A DNA stretch of 64,000 nt from assembly GCF_963518785.1 (NCBI RefSeq), contig NZ_CAUQKJ010000008.1:58681-122680 (forward strand), written 5' to 3'. This DNA comes from an uncultured Campylobacter sp. GTDB lineage: Bacteria; Campylobacterota; Campylobacteria; Campylobacterales; Campylobacteraceae. Shown here one piece after another: positions 40,439-50,119 of this stretch (positions are counted from its first letter, which is position 1; each line of letters opens with the position of its first letter). The notes beneath the pieces are model-generated. The model made no database searches. It was not told the origin of the DNA and worked only from the letters and a program-made list of their open reading frames with translations. The translations under genes were made by a program, and so were the position numbers.

Positions 40439-42341
40439 CCGCGCGCATCCGGTACGGATCGCAGGCAAGACAGAAATTTCGTGCGATGCGGACAATTTGC
40501 ACGAAATAAAACCGCTTGAAAGTGAAGGAATTTTAAGCGGCATAAAAACTCTAAACGCTACAAAAGCTTCGAGCGATGCGGCGCTAAATTTAAAGGCAAA
40601 GCAAAATTTAAAAGCATCGCAGAACTCAAAAGCAAGACAAAATTCAAAAGCAAAGCGTGATTTAAAAACGATGCGGAATTTAAAAATGTCAAAAGCTAGT
40701 AATGCCAGAAAAGATGAGGCGCGAGCTAAGGGCGCGGCAAGAAATTTAAAAGCAGAGCAAGCCGGAAGCGAGAGCAAAGGCGCAAATAATAGCGCAACGC
40801 AAATCCGCAAGATAGTGATCTCGCGCTCCGACCTAAACGTCTTGAGCCTGCTCGCAAACGGCGCTTTCGGCAAGAGCTGCGAGCTACTGCGCCCAAGTAA
40901 GCTAAGCGTATGCGGCATAAATTTCGTTTTTTCCTGCGCGGACGCAAAAAAGGGCGATATTTTAGAGCTTTATCTCCGCAAGGACGGCATAGCCGAACGC
41001 ACCAAAAATTTGCTTAGCGGCGAAAGTGGTGCGTATTTGCTAGCTAAAGAATCGCGCAACTTGCAGGATGGAGTTTCTGCCACGGCGCAAAACGAGCAGA
41101 ATTTTGCGAAAAGCGGCACGGATTTCGCGCGCACTGCAAGTGCGCAAAGCGCTATAAACGCCACAAGCGAGGGCTTAGACCATATAGAAAGTCTTGCTGC
41201 GTGCTATGATCAAACTTTTACTCGCAGCACAGATGTAAAATCTGCAAACAACGCCGCTTTGGATTCGGAGAAAAGCTCCAGTGAAAATTCTGCGGTAAAT
41301 TCCGCGCAGAGCTTTGCCGAAAATTCCGCACTCAATCGCGTTTGCAGCACAGATGCAAAATCCATAGCAAATTCGGCGGGAAATTTTATTTCAAATTCCA
41401 CCGAAAATTTCATTAAAAATTCTACTGTAAATCCCGCTTCTTGTGAGCTTGCCGCGCGCATAGACGTTAGCGACGTTTATGCCCCAAGCGCAAGCGAGAT
41501 CGCAGACTCGGTGTTTCAAAACGCATACGCAGAGCAAACTGCGGTGCAGGGGCGCATCACGCTGCTAAAAAATGGTCTTGCAGAGCAAATCGCGCGCATA
41601 AAAAAAGTCGCAAGCTCGCTTGCCGCGCCTAAAATTTCAGCGTTTTTTACCTGCGCCGATCCGATCCACCGCGTGCATGAGCGGCTGATTAGGCATATGA
41701 TCGATAAGGCGGATTTCGTGGTGATTTTTTTAACCGGCACGAACAGCGCGGATGCCCTGCCCTACGAACTACGCAAAAAAACGCTGAGCTATTTGCTGCA
41801 AAATTTTTTGGTCGCGCAACGCGCCATGATGATCGATCTGGGCTCGCTTGCGATTTTTGACGACAAGCCCGCCCTGCAATGCGCGATTGCGAAAAATTTA
41901 GGTATAAACAAAATAATTTTTGGGCAAAATCACGCAAATATGGAGCTATTTTTCGAAGGTGGCGGCGTGCATTCGGTGCTGGACGAGTATCAAAGGCGCG
42001 GCGATATCGAGATTTTGCTTATGCCAGAATACGTCTATTGCGAGAAGTGCAAGGTGCTCGTAAGCACCAAAAACTGCCCTCACGGCGCTCATCATCACGT
42101 GCATTACCGCACTCAAAATCTCAAAGCTCTGCTGCGCGTGGGGATCTTGCCGCCCGCGATTTTTATGCGTAAAGAGATCTCGGCGATGATTTTAAGCGAG
42201 CTTTTTCCCGCGCGGTTTTCAGATCTGCAAAAGCTCTACGACGAGCTTTTTCCAAACAGCGGGATCTTGCAGAGCCACGGCGAGAGCGAGTTTTACGAGC
42301 AGCTGATGCAACTGTATCAAACCAGCGCGCTAAAGACGTAG
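40416..42341 (+). CDS. Sulfate adenylyltransferase-like protein with two large inserts
   Basis: 641 residues from ATG 40416 (AAAAGGA upstream, overlapping cemR). The nucleotidyl-transferase core is recognisable: FTCADPIHRVHERLIRH (411-427, the HxxH motif of ATP sulfurylase), then IDLGSLAIFDDKPALQCAIAKN, NKIIFGQNHANMELFF and, near the end, cysteines in YVYCEKCKVLVSTKNCPHG. C. jejuni Cj1609, in the same place, is annotated sat and is about 390 residues. The excess here lies at about 8-127 (Lys/Ala/Asn repeats such as SKARQNSKAK) and about 215-350 (Ser/Asn/Ala repeats such as ENSAVNSAQSF). Whether it makes APS or has another role is open. Confidence 0.75.
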   Translation: MASQEKNSRAHPVRIAGKTEISCDADNLHEIKPLESEGILSGIKTLNATKASSDAALNLKAKQNLKASQNSKARQNSKAKRDLKTMRNLKMSKASNARKDEARAKGAARNLKAEQAGSESKGANNSATQIRKIVISRSDLNVLSLLANGAFGKSCELLRPSKLSVCGINFVFSCADAKKGDILELYLRKDGIAERTKNLLSGESGAYLLAKESRNLQDGVSATAQNEQNFAKSGTDFARTASAQSAINATSEGLDHIESLAACYDQTFTRSTDVKSANNAALDSEKSSSENSAVNSAQSFAENSALNRVCSTDAKSIANSAGNFISNSTENFIKNSTVNPASCELAARIDVSDVYAPSASEIADSVFQNAYAEQTAVQGRITLLKNGLAEQIARIKKVASSLAAPKISAFFTCADPIHRVHERLIRHMIDKADFVVIFLTGTNSADALPYELRKKTLSYLLQNFLVAQRAMMIDLGSLAIFDDKPALQCAIAKNLGINKIIFGQNHANMELFFEGGGVHSVLDEYQRRGDIEILLMPEYVYCEKCKVLVSTKNCPHGAHHHVHYRTQNLKALLRVGILPPAIFMRKEISAMILSELFPARFSDLQKLYDELFPNSGILQSHGESEFYEQLMQLYQTSALKT

Positions 42342-43040
42342 CGTTTGAAGGCGCAACTTAAAAAATGACGTGGAATTTGCGGAAGCTAGGCAGAGGGTAA
42401 AATTTCGCGACGTTAGAATTTACGGCAGCTAGACGTAAAGTAAAATTCCATAGTGTGGAAAGAATAAACTGCGCGGAATTTTATAGAATAAAGAGCGGCG
42501 GACGCAGATTTGGCGTAAAATTTTGTGGCGCGACGAAGCTAAATTTTTAAAACAAACGGTGCGGTAAAACGAGCTTTAAATTTTAAAGCTTCGGCTACGT
42601 AGCAAATTTATAACGACGCAATAAAATCATGCGGCGAAGCGGATTTAAAATTTTAAGGCGCGGCATATGCGTAATTAGCAGTGCGGCGGATCTAAAATTT
42701 AAGCTTTCGACGAGTGAGCTTAAATTTAAAAAGCTAGGCGGTTGCAGTAAGCCGCGGCGCATAAATTTGGGCGAGGCACAACGACTGCCGCTCGCGCAAA
42801 ATGCCGTGCGTTTGCGGACGGGTTTGAAAACTCCGCGCAGGCGAGTAAAATTTTAAAATTTTTACGCAAATGAGTAGAATTTTAAAATTCCTACATTAGC
42901 GAGCAAGTAGAATTAATTTCGTGTAGGCGGGCAAATTAATTCTACATGCACGAACGAAATTTAAAATTTTTGCGCGTGAGAGAATGCCCTAATTAAAATA
43001 AGCGGTAAAATTTTAAAAAGCAAAATTTAAAAGGACAATT
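42342..43040. repeat. AAATTT repeat field of 700 bp
   Basis: Repeat words throughout; between about 42830 and 42985 there is a ladder of decaying units (GAGTAAAATTTTAAAATTT, GAGTAGAATTTTAAAATTC, AAGTAGAATTAATTTCG) roughly 30-35 bases apart with GCGAG-type linkers. No gene. AAAAGGA-type bases at the end serve pgpA. Confidence 0.65.
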
Positions 43041-43577
43041 ATGGATAAAATTTTCGTTACATTTTTCGGCGCGGGGCTGCTAAAGCCCGCGCCCGGCACC
43101 TGGGGCAGCATCGCAGGCTGGATAGTAGGTCTTGCGATTTTGATGCTAGCGGGCGAGGTGACGCTGTTTTTGTGCGCCGCTCTCGTCTTTTTCGTCTCGC
43201 TTAAGATCGTAGGCGATTACGAAAGGCGGGTAGGCGCGCACGATAACAGCGAGATCGTCATCGACGAGGTCGTGGGGGTGTGGATCGCGATGTGCGTCGC
43301 CGCGCCCGTAGGCGAGATCTTTTCGCTGCCGCTGCGGGAGCTGATCGCGGGCTTTGAGAACAGCAGGATATCGATCGTCGCGATGATTTTGGCGCTGCTA
43401 TTTTTCAGGGCGTTTGATATCCGCAAACCCTCAATCATCGGGCGCGTGGATCGCGACGTGCCGGGCGGGCTCGGCGTGATGCTAGATGACGTGCTGGCGG
43501 GCTTTTTTGCGGGACTTGGGGTTTTGATAGTTATCTCTTTAGGGGTCAAGCTCGGCGCCACAGGATTGATTTTTTAA
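43041..43577 (+). CDS. pgpA: Phosphatidylglycerophosphatase A
   Basis: Dephosphorylates PGP to phosphatidylglycerol at the inner membrane. 178 residues, four membrane segments. The family motifs are plain: FGAGLLKPAPGTWGSIAGW (10-28), EIVIDEVVGVWIA, FRAFDIRKPSIIGRVDRDV and GGLGVMLDDVLAGFFAG. The acidic residues in IDEVVG and MLDDVLAG belong to the Mg site. AAAAGGA before the ATG. It closes the ispDF-cemR-sat-pgpA order, here separated from sat by 700 bp of repeat DNA. Confidence 0.95.
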   Translation: MDKIFVTFFGAGLLKPAPGTWGSIAGWIVGLAILMLAGEVTLFLCAALVFFVSLKIVGDYERRVGAHDNSEIVIDEVVGVWIAMCVAAPVGEIFSLPLRELIAGFENSRISIVAMILALLFFRAFDIRKPSIIGRVDRDVPGGLGVMLDDVLAGFFAGLGVLIVISLGVKLGATGLIF

Positions 43578-44039
43578 GCTTTTTTTGGGGGGGATCGCAG
43601 CAAACACAGCGCGATTGCGGGCGCTATCAAGCACCGAAATTTTAAAAACCGTATCTTGAGCGGGGCTTATGAATTAGCGCAAATTTTAACTTCTGAGGCA
43701 CGAGCCCGCTTGGAATTTAAAATTTAAGCGGTATTTATCCGCGCAGCCTGCAAATAAAGCAAACGTAAAATTTTAAAATTTCACGAGTCGCGATAAAATT
43801 TGCGTGGTCTTAAATTTTAAATTTCGCAACTTGCAAAATTCTAAGACATAAAAATTTAATTGCGCTGCAAGAATCAAAATTATGCCGCCTGAAATTTCAT
43901 GCGGCTAAATTTTAAAACAAAGCGGTAGGCGCAGCTAGTGCGTAAAATTTTAAAATTTATCGCTAATCGCAGGCAGTCTAGCAGGGCGTGCTATTAAATC
44001 CAGCAATATTTATGGTTTTGCTTGTAGCATTGCCGCAAA
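43578..44039. other. Gap of about 460 bp
   Basis: AAATTT words in high density from 43635 to 43965; a G-run (about seven G) at 43588-43594 sits just after pgpA. No gene. Confidence 0.55.
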
Positions 44040-44078
44040 ATGCGGGTAAGCGGCGCAAAAAAATTAAAGGAACGAAAA

Positions 44079-44804
44079 ATGCAAAAGAGCGCAATTGAGA
44101 TACGTGGCGTTCCCGCCACAATTTGGGGGAGCCGCTCGAAAAAGGTTTATATCTACGCTCACGGGCAAGGCGGAAGCAAAGATGATGCGGAACTTTTGGC
44201 TTCCGTCGTTTGCGAGCAAGGCTGGCAGGTAATTAGCTTTGATTTGTCCGAGCACGGACAGAGGCGGCACGAGCCCGCTTCTTGCGAGTCTATTTTTTAT
44301 GATCTGCGGCGCGCTATTTTGGAATTTCGCGAAATTTTATCGTATGCAAAGAAGCGCTGGGACGAGGTCGTGCTATTCGCCATTAGCCTAGGGGCATGGC
44401 TCGGCCTGCAAAGCTTCCGCGACGAAAAGCTTAGCGACTGCCTCTTCGTCTCGCCGATACTTGATATGAAATACGTTATTTCAAATATTATGTGTAGGGC
44501 TGGCGTCAGCGAGGAGCGATTGAAGCAAGAGCGGATGATTTTGACCCCTGTCTGGCAACCGCTTTTTTGGGAATATTGGAGTTTTGTTTTGAACAATCCG
44601 ATCACTAAGTGGGAAACGCCCAGCAGAATTCTATATGCAGAAAACGACGATATGACGCCTCTTTGCATCGTTAGAAATTTCGCGCAGAAGTTCGACTGTG
44701 ACCTAAGCGTTATGAAAAACGGAGAGCATTGGTTCCATACACCGCAACAGCTAGATTATTTGCGTAGATGGATCAAATCGGCGATAGGCGATAAAATTCT
44801 ATGA
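44079..44804 (+). CDS. Alpha/beta hydrolase
   Basis: 241 residues with a typical small serine hydrolase layout: strand VYIYAHGQGGSKDDAEL (oxyanion HG), VISFDLSEHGQRR, the nucleophile elbow FAISLGAWLG with Ser103 (Gly at the first position replaced by Ala), the acid in LYAENDDMTPL and the histidine in NGEHWFHT. I chose ATG 44079 after AAGGAACGAAAA; the frame opens 13 codons earlier. Substrate unknown. The gene lacks AAATTT inserts and is flanked by gaps. Confidence 0.82.
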   Translation: MQKSAIEIRGVPATIWGSRSKKVYIYAHGQGGSKDDAELLASVVCEQGWQVISFDLSEHGQRRHEPASCESIFYDLRRAILEFREILSYAKKRWDEVVLFAISLGAWLGLQSFRDEKLSDCLFVSPILDMKYVISNIMCRAGVSEERLKQERMILTPVWQPLFWEYWSFVLNNPITKWETPSRILYAENDDMTPLCIVRNFAQKFDCDLSVMKNGEHWFHTPQQLDYLRRWIKSAIGDKIL

Positions 44805-45275
44805 GAGATTTTAAAACTCACGCCCAAGCCCGCGCCGATGAAATTCTGCGCATTTTCGGGGTGCGAATTTCATAAATTTAAGATGATCTTGATATTTTGC
44901 TTTAATACGCTTGTTTTATAAGGCGCTTTTGCAGATCCAGCCACAGCTCTCATCGCTGTCACGCGAGGGGCATAGCTTCAAAGCACCCATCTCATAAATT
45001 TAACCGCAATGGCATAAATCACGACCGATATAAATTAAAAACTAAAATATGATTAAAATTTAGCCAATAAGCTGTCAATACAAATGCAAAATGCCAATTT
45101 TAAAGCATAAATTTTAGAAAAAATGTTTATAAAGATGTAATTCTTGAAATCTTAACATGTTTTTGGCACGAGGTGCGAGCGATGTACGGCTTATCGCACT
45201 TCACTAGCACTATCGCGCTTATGTCGCGCGTATGCTTTACGAATCCATAGCAGTCGCGCGATTAAATTTTAAAAA
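44805..45275. other. Gap of about 470 bp
   Basis: Lower density of AAATTT words than other gaps; AT-rich in 45010-45160. No frame or RNA structure I can support. Confidence 0.5.
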
Positions 45276-45743
45276 TTATTTGCCTATCCTAAAGCCATTT
45301 AGCTTCATATAAGTCGTATCTTTATGAAATGCTTCGCAGCGCTCTCTGTTGCGATTGATATTCGAGGTCTCGAAAAAATATCCATCACTATCTTGACGCA
45401 AGGTGATCGTCGCGCAAAAGATCATATCGTTTTTGAGTTTCGGTCCTACTCCGTAATCAAAGGATTGATTTAAAGTGACGGTTTTTTCTAGATCGCTATC
45501 ATTAAACTGTCTGGAGCCCGTCATGCTCTTTAGCTCGCGAAAATTTCCTTGATTTAAGTAATCGCGCTGTATATCTTTAAATACGCCTTCAAGCTCGACT
45601 GCGTAGGCTTTTACTAAAACCTCATCCTTAGCGCCGGTAAGTTTCGGCATCACGATCTTTACTATCACGAAGATTATAATAGCTAAAAATATTATCCCGC
45701 TTACACCGCCGCCTACTGCCGCACCTTTTCTCATTTTCATCAT
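45276..45743 (-). CDS. Pseudopilin-like membrane protein, unknown
   Basis: 155 residues. A short basic N-terminus (MMKMRKGAAVGGG) is followed by one membrane helix (GIIFLAIIIFVIVKIVMP) and a soluble domain with DEVLVKAYAVELEGVFKDIQ, as in type II pseudopilins, but no clear prepilin peptidase site. Two cysteines (IFCATITL and NRERCEAF) may pair outside. Third gene of a tight leftward trio ahead of uvrB; C. jejuni has three small hypothetical genes beside uvrB in a similar layout (my recollection). Confidence 0.7.
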   Translation of the reverse strand: MMKMRKGAAVGGGVSGIIFLAIIIFVIVKIVMPKLTGAKDEVLVKAYAVELEGVFKDIQRDYLNQGNFRELKSMTGSRQFNDSDLEKTVTLNQSFDYGVGPKLKNDMIFCATITLRQDSDGYFFETSNINRNRERCEAFHKDTTYMKLNGFRIGK

Positions 45744-45976
45744 TTTACTCCTTCGTCGATGTCCTTTACCAAGGCATCTATTTTTTTATTAAGCATGAAA
45801 TTTTCATAGCTTTTTTGGATATAGGCTTCAAGTAATTCGCCCGCATCCAGATGATCGCTGCCGCGAGTTAAAATCCGCCAGTCCCTACCGAAGACCTTCG
45901 CAAAGTCATCATCCAGGCTTATCGCGTATTTTTTCGTCAAAGACTTACTCGTCAGCTGAACTGAAATTTCTTTCAT
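45740..45976 (-). CDS. Small conserved hypothetical protein
   Basis: 78 residues, soluble, acidic and helical, for example VFGRDWRILTRGSDHLDAGELLEAY and DALVKDIDEGVK. No family recognised. Overlaps both neighbours by four bases (ATGA), so the three genes are one translational unit. Confidence 0.72.
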   Translation of the reverse strand: MKEISVQLTSKSLTKKYAISLDDDFAKVFGRDWRILTRGSDHLDAGELLEAYIQKSYENFMLNKKIDALVKDIDEGVK

Positions 45977-46233
45977 TTCTCGCCTAAATTGTCGCCCGCC
46001 AAAATATCGTCGATCTGCTTGCTTAGATCCTCATCGCTCATCTTGCGATATGCCAGATCGTTTTCAAGCGTGCCAAGCTGCATTCCCAAGGCCTCGTTTT
46101 GCGCCTTGACCGTAGCTAGCTCAGTGCGTAGCTTTTCGTTTTCGTCCCTAGCCTCGGTGTATCGTCTAATCAGCTCAGCTACTTTATTGCTTAAGCCCTC
46201 GACCTTTTTCTCTTCGTCAAAGATTGATTCCAT
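45973..46233 (-). CDS. Small coiled-coil protein
   Basis: 86 residues, almost entirely heptad-like coiled coil (VEGLSNKVAELIRRYTEARD, NEKLRTELATVKAQNEALG, LGTLENDLAYRK), then a short acidic tail. The size and form recall ZapB-type division proteins or DUF-type coiled coils, but there is no specific match. First gene of the trio, divergent from uvrB with 70 bp between. Confidence 0.75.
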   Translation of the reverse strand: MESIFDEEKKVEGLSNKVAELIRRYTEARDENEKLRTELATVKAQNEALGMQLGTLENDLAYRKMSDEDLSKQIDDILAGDNLGEK

Positions 46234-46250
46234 TATTTCGCCTTTTCTGA

Positions 46251-46256
46251 TATAAT
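46251..46256 (+). promoter_or_regulatory. -10 box of uvrB
   Basis: TATAAT here puts the transcript start around 46262-46264, after the first possible ATG (46261). This favours TTG 46303 as the real start. Confidence 0.6.
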
Positions 46257-46302
46257 TTAAATGAAAATATTACCCAATTTTGGCTTTAAAAAAGGAAAAA
46301 TT

Positions 46303-48279
46303 TTGCAAAATTTTAAAATCGAGAGCAAATTCTCTCCGAGCGAGGATCAAGAAAAAGCGATCGAAGGCATCGTCGCGGGCTTTAAAAGCGGCAACAAATA
46401 CCAAACTCTTCTCGGCGTTACGGGCTCTGGCAAAACATTTACTATGGCAAATATCATCAAGCGCCTCGGAATTCCCGCGCTCGTAATGACGCATAATAAA
46501 TCCCTCGCGGCGCAGCTTTATAGCGAATTTAAGGGCTTTTTCCCGCAAAATCACGTCGAGTATTTCATCAGCTACTACGATTATTATCAGCCCGAGGCCT
46601 ACATCCCAAGGCAGGATCTTTTCATCGAAAAGGACAGCGACGTAAACCAAGAGCTCGAGCGCTTGCGACTAAGTGCCACGGCGAGTTTGCTGAGCTTTGA
46701 TGACGTCATCACCGTAGCGTCGGTTTCGGCAAACTACGGTCTGGGCGATCCCGCCGAATACAAAGGCATGGTGCTGTTTTTTGAGATCGGATCAAAATTT
46801 AGCACTAAATTTTTACTTCGTAAGCTCGTTGATATGGGCTACAAACGCAACGACGATTTTTTTGATCGCGGGAATTTTCGCGTAAACGGCGACGTTATCG
46901 ACATCTACCCCGCGTATTTTAACGACGAGGCGTTTAGGGTCGAGTTTTTCGGCGACGAGATAGAGGCGATGTATCATCTGGACGTGCTCGAAAACAAAAA
47001 GACTCAGAGCGTCAAAAAATTTATTCTCTACCCGACGAGCCAGTTCATTGTGGGCGAGCAGCGCCTGAAATCGACGATCAAAGGGATCGAGGAGGAGCTT
47101 GAGCAGAGGTTGAAATTTTTCGAGGACGCGGGCAAGCTCGTCGAGGCGCAGCGGCTGAAAGGGCGAGTGGAATTTGATCTTGAGATGTTAGGCGCTACGG
47201 GAATGTGCAAGGGGATCGAAAACTACGCGCGCTATCTGACCGGCCAAAAGCCGGGCGAGACGCCCTATTCGCTCTTTGATTACTACGAGAGCAAGGGTAA
47301 GGACTATCTCGTCATCGTCGATGAAAGCCACGTGAGCCTGCCGCAGTTTCGCGGGATGTTCGCAGGAGATCGTAGCCGTAAAGAAACGCTCGTAGAGTAC
47401 GGCTTCCGCCTGCCATCAGCACTTGATAACCGTCCGCTGATGTTTGATGAGTTTATCAACAAAAAAGCGAAATTTCTATTCGTCTCCGCAACGCCAAATG
47501 ATTACGAGCTGGATCTTAGCCGCGGAGCCGTATATGAGCAGATACTGCGCCCGACGGGACTACTCGATCCGCAGATTATCTTAAAAGACAGCGACAACCA
47601 GGTCGAAATTTTACACGATATGGCAAAGGAGGTCATCGCGCGCGGCGAGCGGATCTTAGTGACCGTGCTAACCAAAAAGATGGCGGAGGAGCTGAGCAAA
47701 TACTATTTGGAGCTTGGGCTTAAGGTCAAATATATGCACTCGGACATCGATGCGATCGAGCGCAACGAGCTCATCCGCGGTCTACGCAGCGGCGAATACG
47801 ATATGCTAATCGGTATAAATTTGCTCCGCGAGGGGCTTGATCTGCCCGAAGTAAGCCTTATCGCGATCATGGATGCCGATAAGGAGGGCTTTTTGCGCTC
47901 GCGCACGAGCCTCATTCAGACGATGGGGCGAGCCGCGCGAAACGTGCACGGACAGGTCGTGATGTTTTGCAAAAAGATCACCGCTTCGATGCAAGAGGCG
48001 ATCGACATCACCCAAAAGCGCCGTAAATTTCAAGACGAATACAACCGCGCTCACGGCATAACCCCGCATTCTGCGAGCCGCAATATCGAAGAGAGCCTAA
48101 AGATCGAGGACGGCACCGAAATTTTAAGAAAGGGTGCTAATCTCGAAAAAATGCCAGCCGCCGAGCGCGCCAAAATCGTAAAGGAGCTCCGCAAACAGAT
48201 GCTCGAAGCCGCAGCCGCTCTGGAGTTTGAAAAGGCCGCGGCGCTACGCGATGAGATCGCGAAGCTTAGGAAGCTGTAA
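46303..48279 (+). CDS. uvrB: Excinuclease ABC subunit B
   Basis: DNA-damage helicase of nucleotide excision repair. 658 residues from TTG 46303, which follows AAAGGA; the in-frame ATG at 46261 is too close to the promoter. Motifs: PSEDQEKAI, Walker A GVTGSGKTF, the beta-hairpin region YYDYYQPEAYIP, DESHVSLPQFRGMF, FVSATPNDYEL, then helicase motifs V and VI INLLREGLDLPEVSLI and QTMGRAARN. The C-terminal UVR motif QMLEAAAALEFEKAAALRDE binds UvrC. No inserts. Confidence 0.97.
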   Translation: MQNFKIESKFSPSEDQEKAIEGIVAGFKSGNKYQTLLGVTGSGKTFTMANIIKRLGIPALVMTHNKSLAAQLYSEFKGFFPQNHVEYFISYYDYYQPEAYIPRQDLFIEKDSDVNQELERLRLSATASLLSFDDVITVASVSANYGLGDPAEYKGMVLFFEIGSKFSTKFLLRKLVDMGYKRNDDFFDRGNFRVNGDVIDIYPAYFNDEAFRVEFFGDEIEAMYHLDVLENKKTQSVKKFILYPTSQFIVGEQRLKSTIKGIEEELEQRLKFFEDAGKLVEAQRLKGRVEFDLEMLGATGMCKGIENYARYLTGQKPGETPYSLFDYYESKGKDYLVIVDESHVSLPQFRGMFAGDRSRKETLVEYGFRLPSALDNRPLMFDEFINKKAKFLFVSATPNDYELDLSRGAVYEQILRPTGLLDPQIILKDSDNQVEILHDMAKEVIARGERILVTVLTKKMAEELSKYYLELGLKVKYMHSDIDAIERNELIRGLRSGEYDMLIGINLLREGLDLPEVSLIAIMDADKEGFLRSRTSLIQTMGRAARNVHGQVVMFCKKITASMQEAIDITQKRRKFQDEYNRAHGITPHSASRNIEESLKIEDGTEILRKGANLEKMPAAERAKIVKELRKQMLEAAAALEFEKAAALRDEIAKLRKL

Positions 48280-49220
48280 ATCGCAAGGCTTGAAAGTGGC
48301 GCGAAATTTCGTCGTAAAATTTGCGCGTCAAATTTCATTCTAGCGGAGCGTGGAATTTGCGCGCGTAATACAGAGCGAAATTCGCGCGGCAAACGCCGTC
48401 AGGCGGAGCATAAATTTGCGCGCCAAATACAGAGCGAAATTTACGCGCTAAATACCGTCAGACAGAGCATGAAATTTACGTAATCTGCGCGCTAAATGTC
48501 GCAAAACGAAGCGTAAATTTTGGCGCGAAATTCTACGAGAGCGGTTTTAAAATTTGCTCGTTAAATTTAAGATGGTTTGCACGCGAAATTTATAGATCGA
48601 TTCTCTCGCCAAATTTGCACTCCGCGCCTCTGCTGCGCCGAACGCGCGATCCGTAAATCTACGCACCGAGCTTTTTGTTTTAACTCGCTTTCGATCTGCA
48701 ATTTGCGAGCCCGATTTGCGGCAGCCCGCACTACCCTACTCTATACCGCCGCGCGCCTTTAAGCTTTTTTCTCGCTTTTTTTGAATCTCTCCGCACCTAT
48801 CTTCGACTTTTTCCCGCGCGCGCCCTGCGTTTAAATTCTGTCGCTTCGCTCGCTCAATCCGTAGCAGCTATGAGCGGACATGCGCCCAGACGCCGAATTA
48901 GCGCGCTTTTTACGCGCCGTTGTGCGCAGATACTTTCAAAATTTTACGTAGAATTCCAAGCCTACCCGCACCTACATTCGCGCCGCAGTCATAAACGCTC
49001 GCTTTGAGGATACGAACGAAGTATTTACGTGACACGGCGCGGAAAATGAAATTTAGACGCCGCCTTGTCAAAGCGTATCTTAGCCGCTGCAGTGCGCCGC
49101 AAAATTTCAAAACGACAACGAGCCGCGATTAAATTTATCCGCGGGAGCGCGCCATAACGCGCCGATTTTCGCGCTGCGTAAATTTTAAAATCGCCTCTAA
49201 ATTTAAAATTTTATCCGCTG
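48280..49220. other. Gap of 940 bp with a minisatellite
   Basis: Repeat DNA. Its first 200 bases contain a 60-bp tandem minisatellite (48325-48485). From about 48560 to 49140 AAATTT words thin out, but I find no frame with family features. Confidence 0.6.
48325..48485. repeat. Degenerate 59/60-bp tandem repeat, about 2.5 copies
   Basis: AATACAGAGCGAAATT at 48367 recurs at 48426 (59 bases apart), and the linked GCGGAGC/ACAGAGC motif followed by AAATTT recurs at 48343, 48403 and 48463 (60 bases apart). It shows tandem duplication as one way the AAATTT DNA grows. Confidence 0.75.
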
Positions 49221-49680
49221 TTAATACTCTCTACAAAACTCTAAATTTTCCACGCGCAGCGGTCTTTCGCCCTCGAAAATCACCCCGATGCCGAAAGGCT
49301 CGCAAATATCAAGCGCGCCCTCGGCAAATCTCAGCAGCCACTGCGTATCGCGTGCGTAAAACGTGCATTGCGGCAGCTCAAACGGCAGATCGCAAACGGG
49401 CGCGTCAAGCAGCCTAAGCTCATCCTCGCTCAAACGATACTCGCGTCTAAGCTCGTCTCGCAGGAAGATAAGAGCGTCTTTTACGTACCGATCGATATCT
49501 CGGGCGTGCGCTGCGCGAGCAAGACCCCGCATCGTCCACATCCGCCGTATCTGCAGACACGAGATAAAACGGCACCTCGCCGAAGCTTTTGCTTTTTAGC
49601 GCCAGCTCCACGTACCAAATAAAGCCCTCGTCCGTCGCGACTTTTTCAAGCTCGCCAAATTTCCAAGCTATTTTTTGCAT
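49221..49680 (-). pseudogene. Unknown conserved protein, frameshifted in a G tract
   Basis: From ATG 49680 one frame reads MQKIAWKFGELEKVATDEGF, WYVELALKSKSFGEVPFY and VSADTADVDDAG. A second frame continues LARAAHARDIDRYVKDAL, FLRDELRREYRLSEDEL and on to the stop at 49221. The switch is in a run of four G (minus strand, 49525-49528). With three G the protein would read DDAGLARAAHARD without a break, about 152 residues. Decay, phase variation and a sequencing error are all possible. No family named. Confidence 0.75.
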
Positions 49681-50119
49681 TTTATTTCCGCCTCATATTT
49701 TCGCTCATCTTTTAAAATTTTGACGCCGCGCCCGTTTTTGCATGCCGTATTTAAACCCGCACCGAAATAGAATTTTACCTGCTTCTTAGCGGACGGGCAA
49801 TGATAACGAAGCAGATTACTTTTAAATTTTAAAATTTCAATGAAAGCCGCTTTAAAATTTAAAATTTCAAAAGACCCGCCGCTGTCTGCCGTGAGCGGCG
49901 ATGAAATTTTAACGCCGCATCTTACGGGGATACTTTAAAATTTAGCTTGCCGTAGAGGCAACGCGCCGTGAAATTTCACGGCGAAATTTCACGCTGAAAT
50001 TCTAACTCAAAATTCCACGCCCGTAGTGCAAATTTTAAAGCCCGAAAAATTCCATCGCGGCGACTTAGAATTTTACTCGTTAAATTTTATAAATTTTGCG
50101 CGCTTTTAAATCCGCAAAT
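49681..50119. other. Gap of about 440 bp
   Basis: AAATTTTAAAATTT and CGAAATTTCACGGCGAAATTT repeat words (densest at 49820-50060). No gene. Confidence 0.55.

Noticed and set aside
43588..43594. G7 tract as a phase-variation switch
   Set aside because: It lies after the pgpA stop and before no identifiable gene.
46261..46302. ATG 46261 as the uvrB start
   Set aside because: TATAAT at 46251-46256 would put the transcript start after it; TTG 46303 has AAAGGA.
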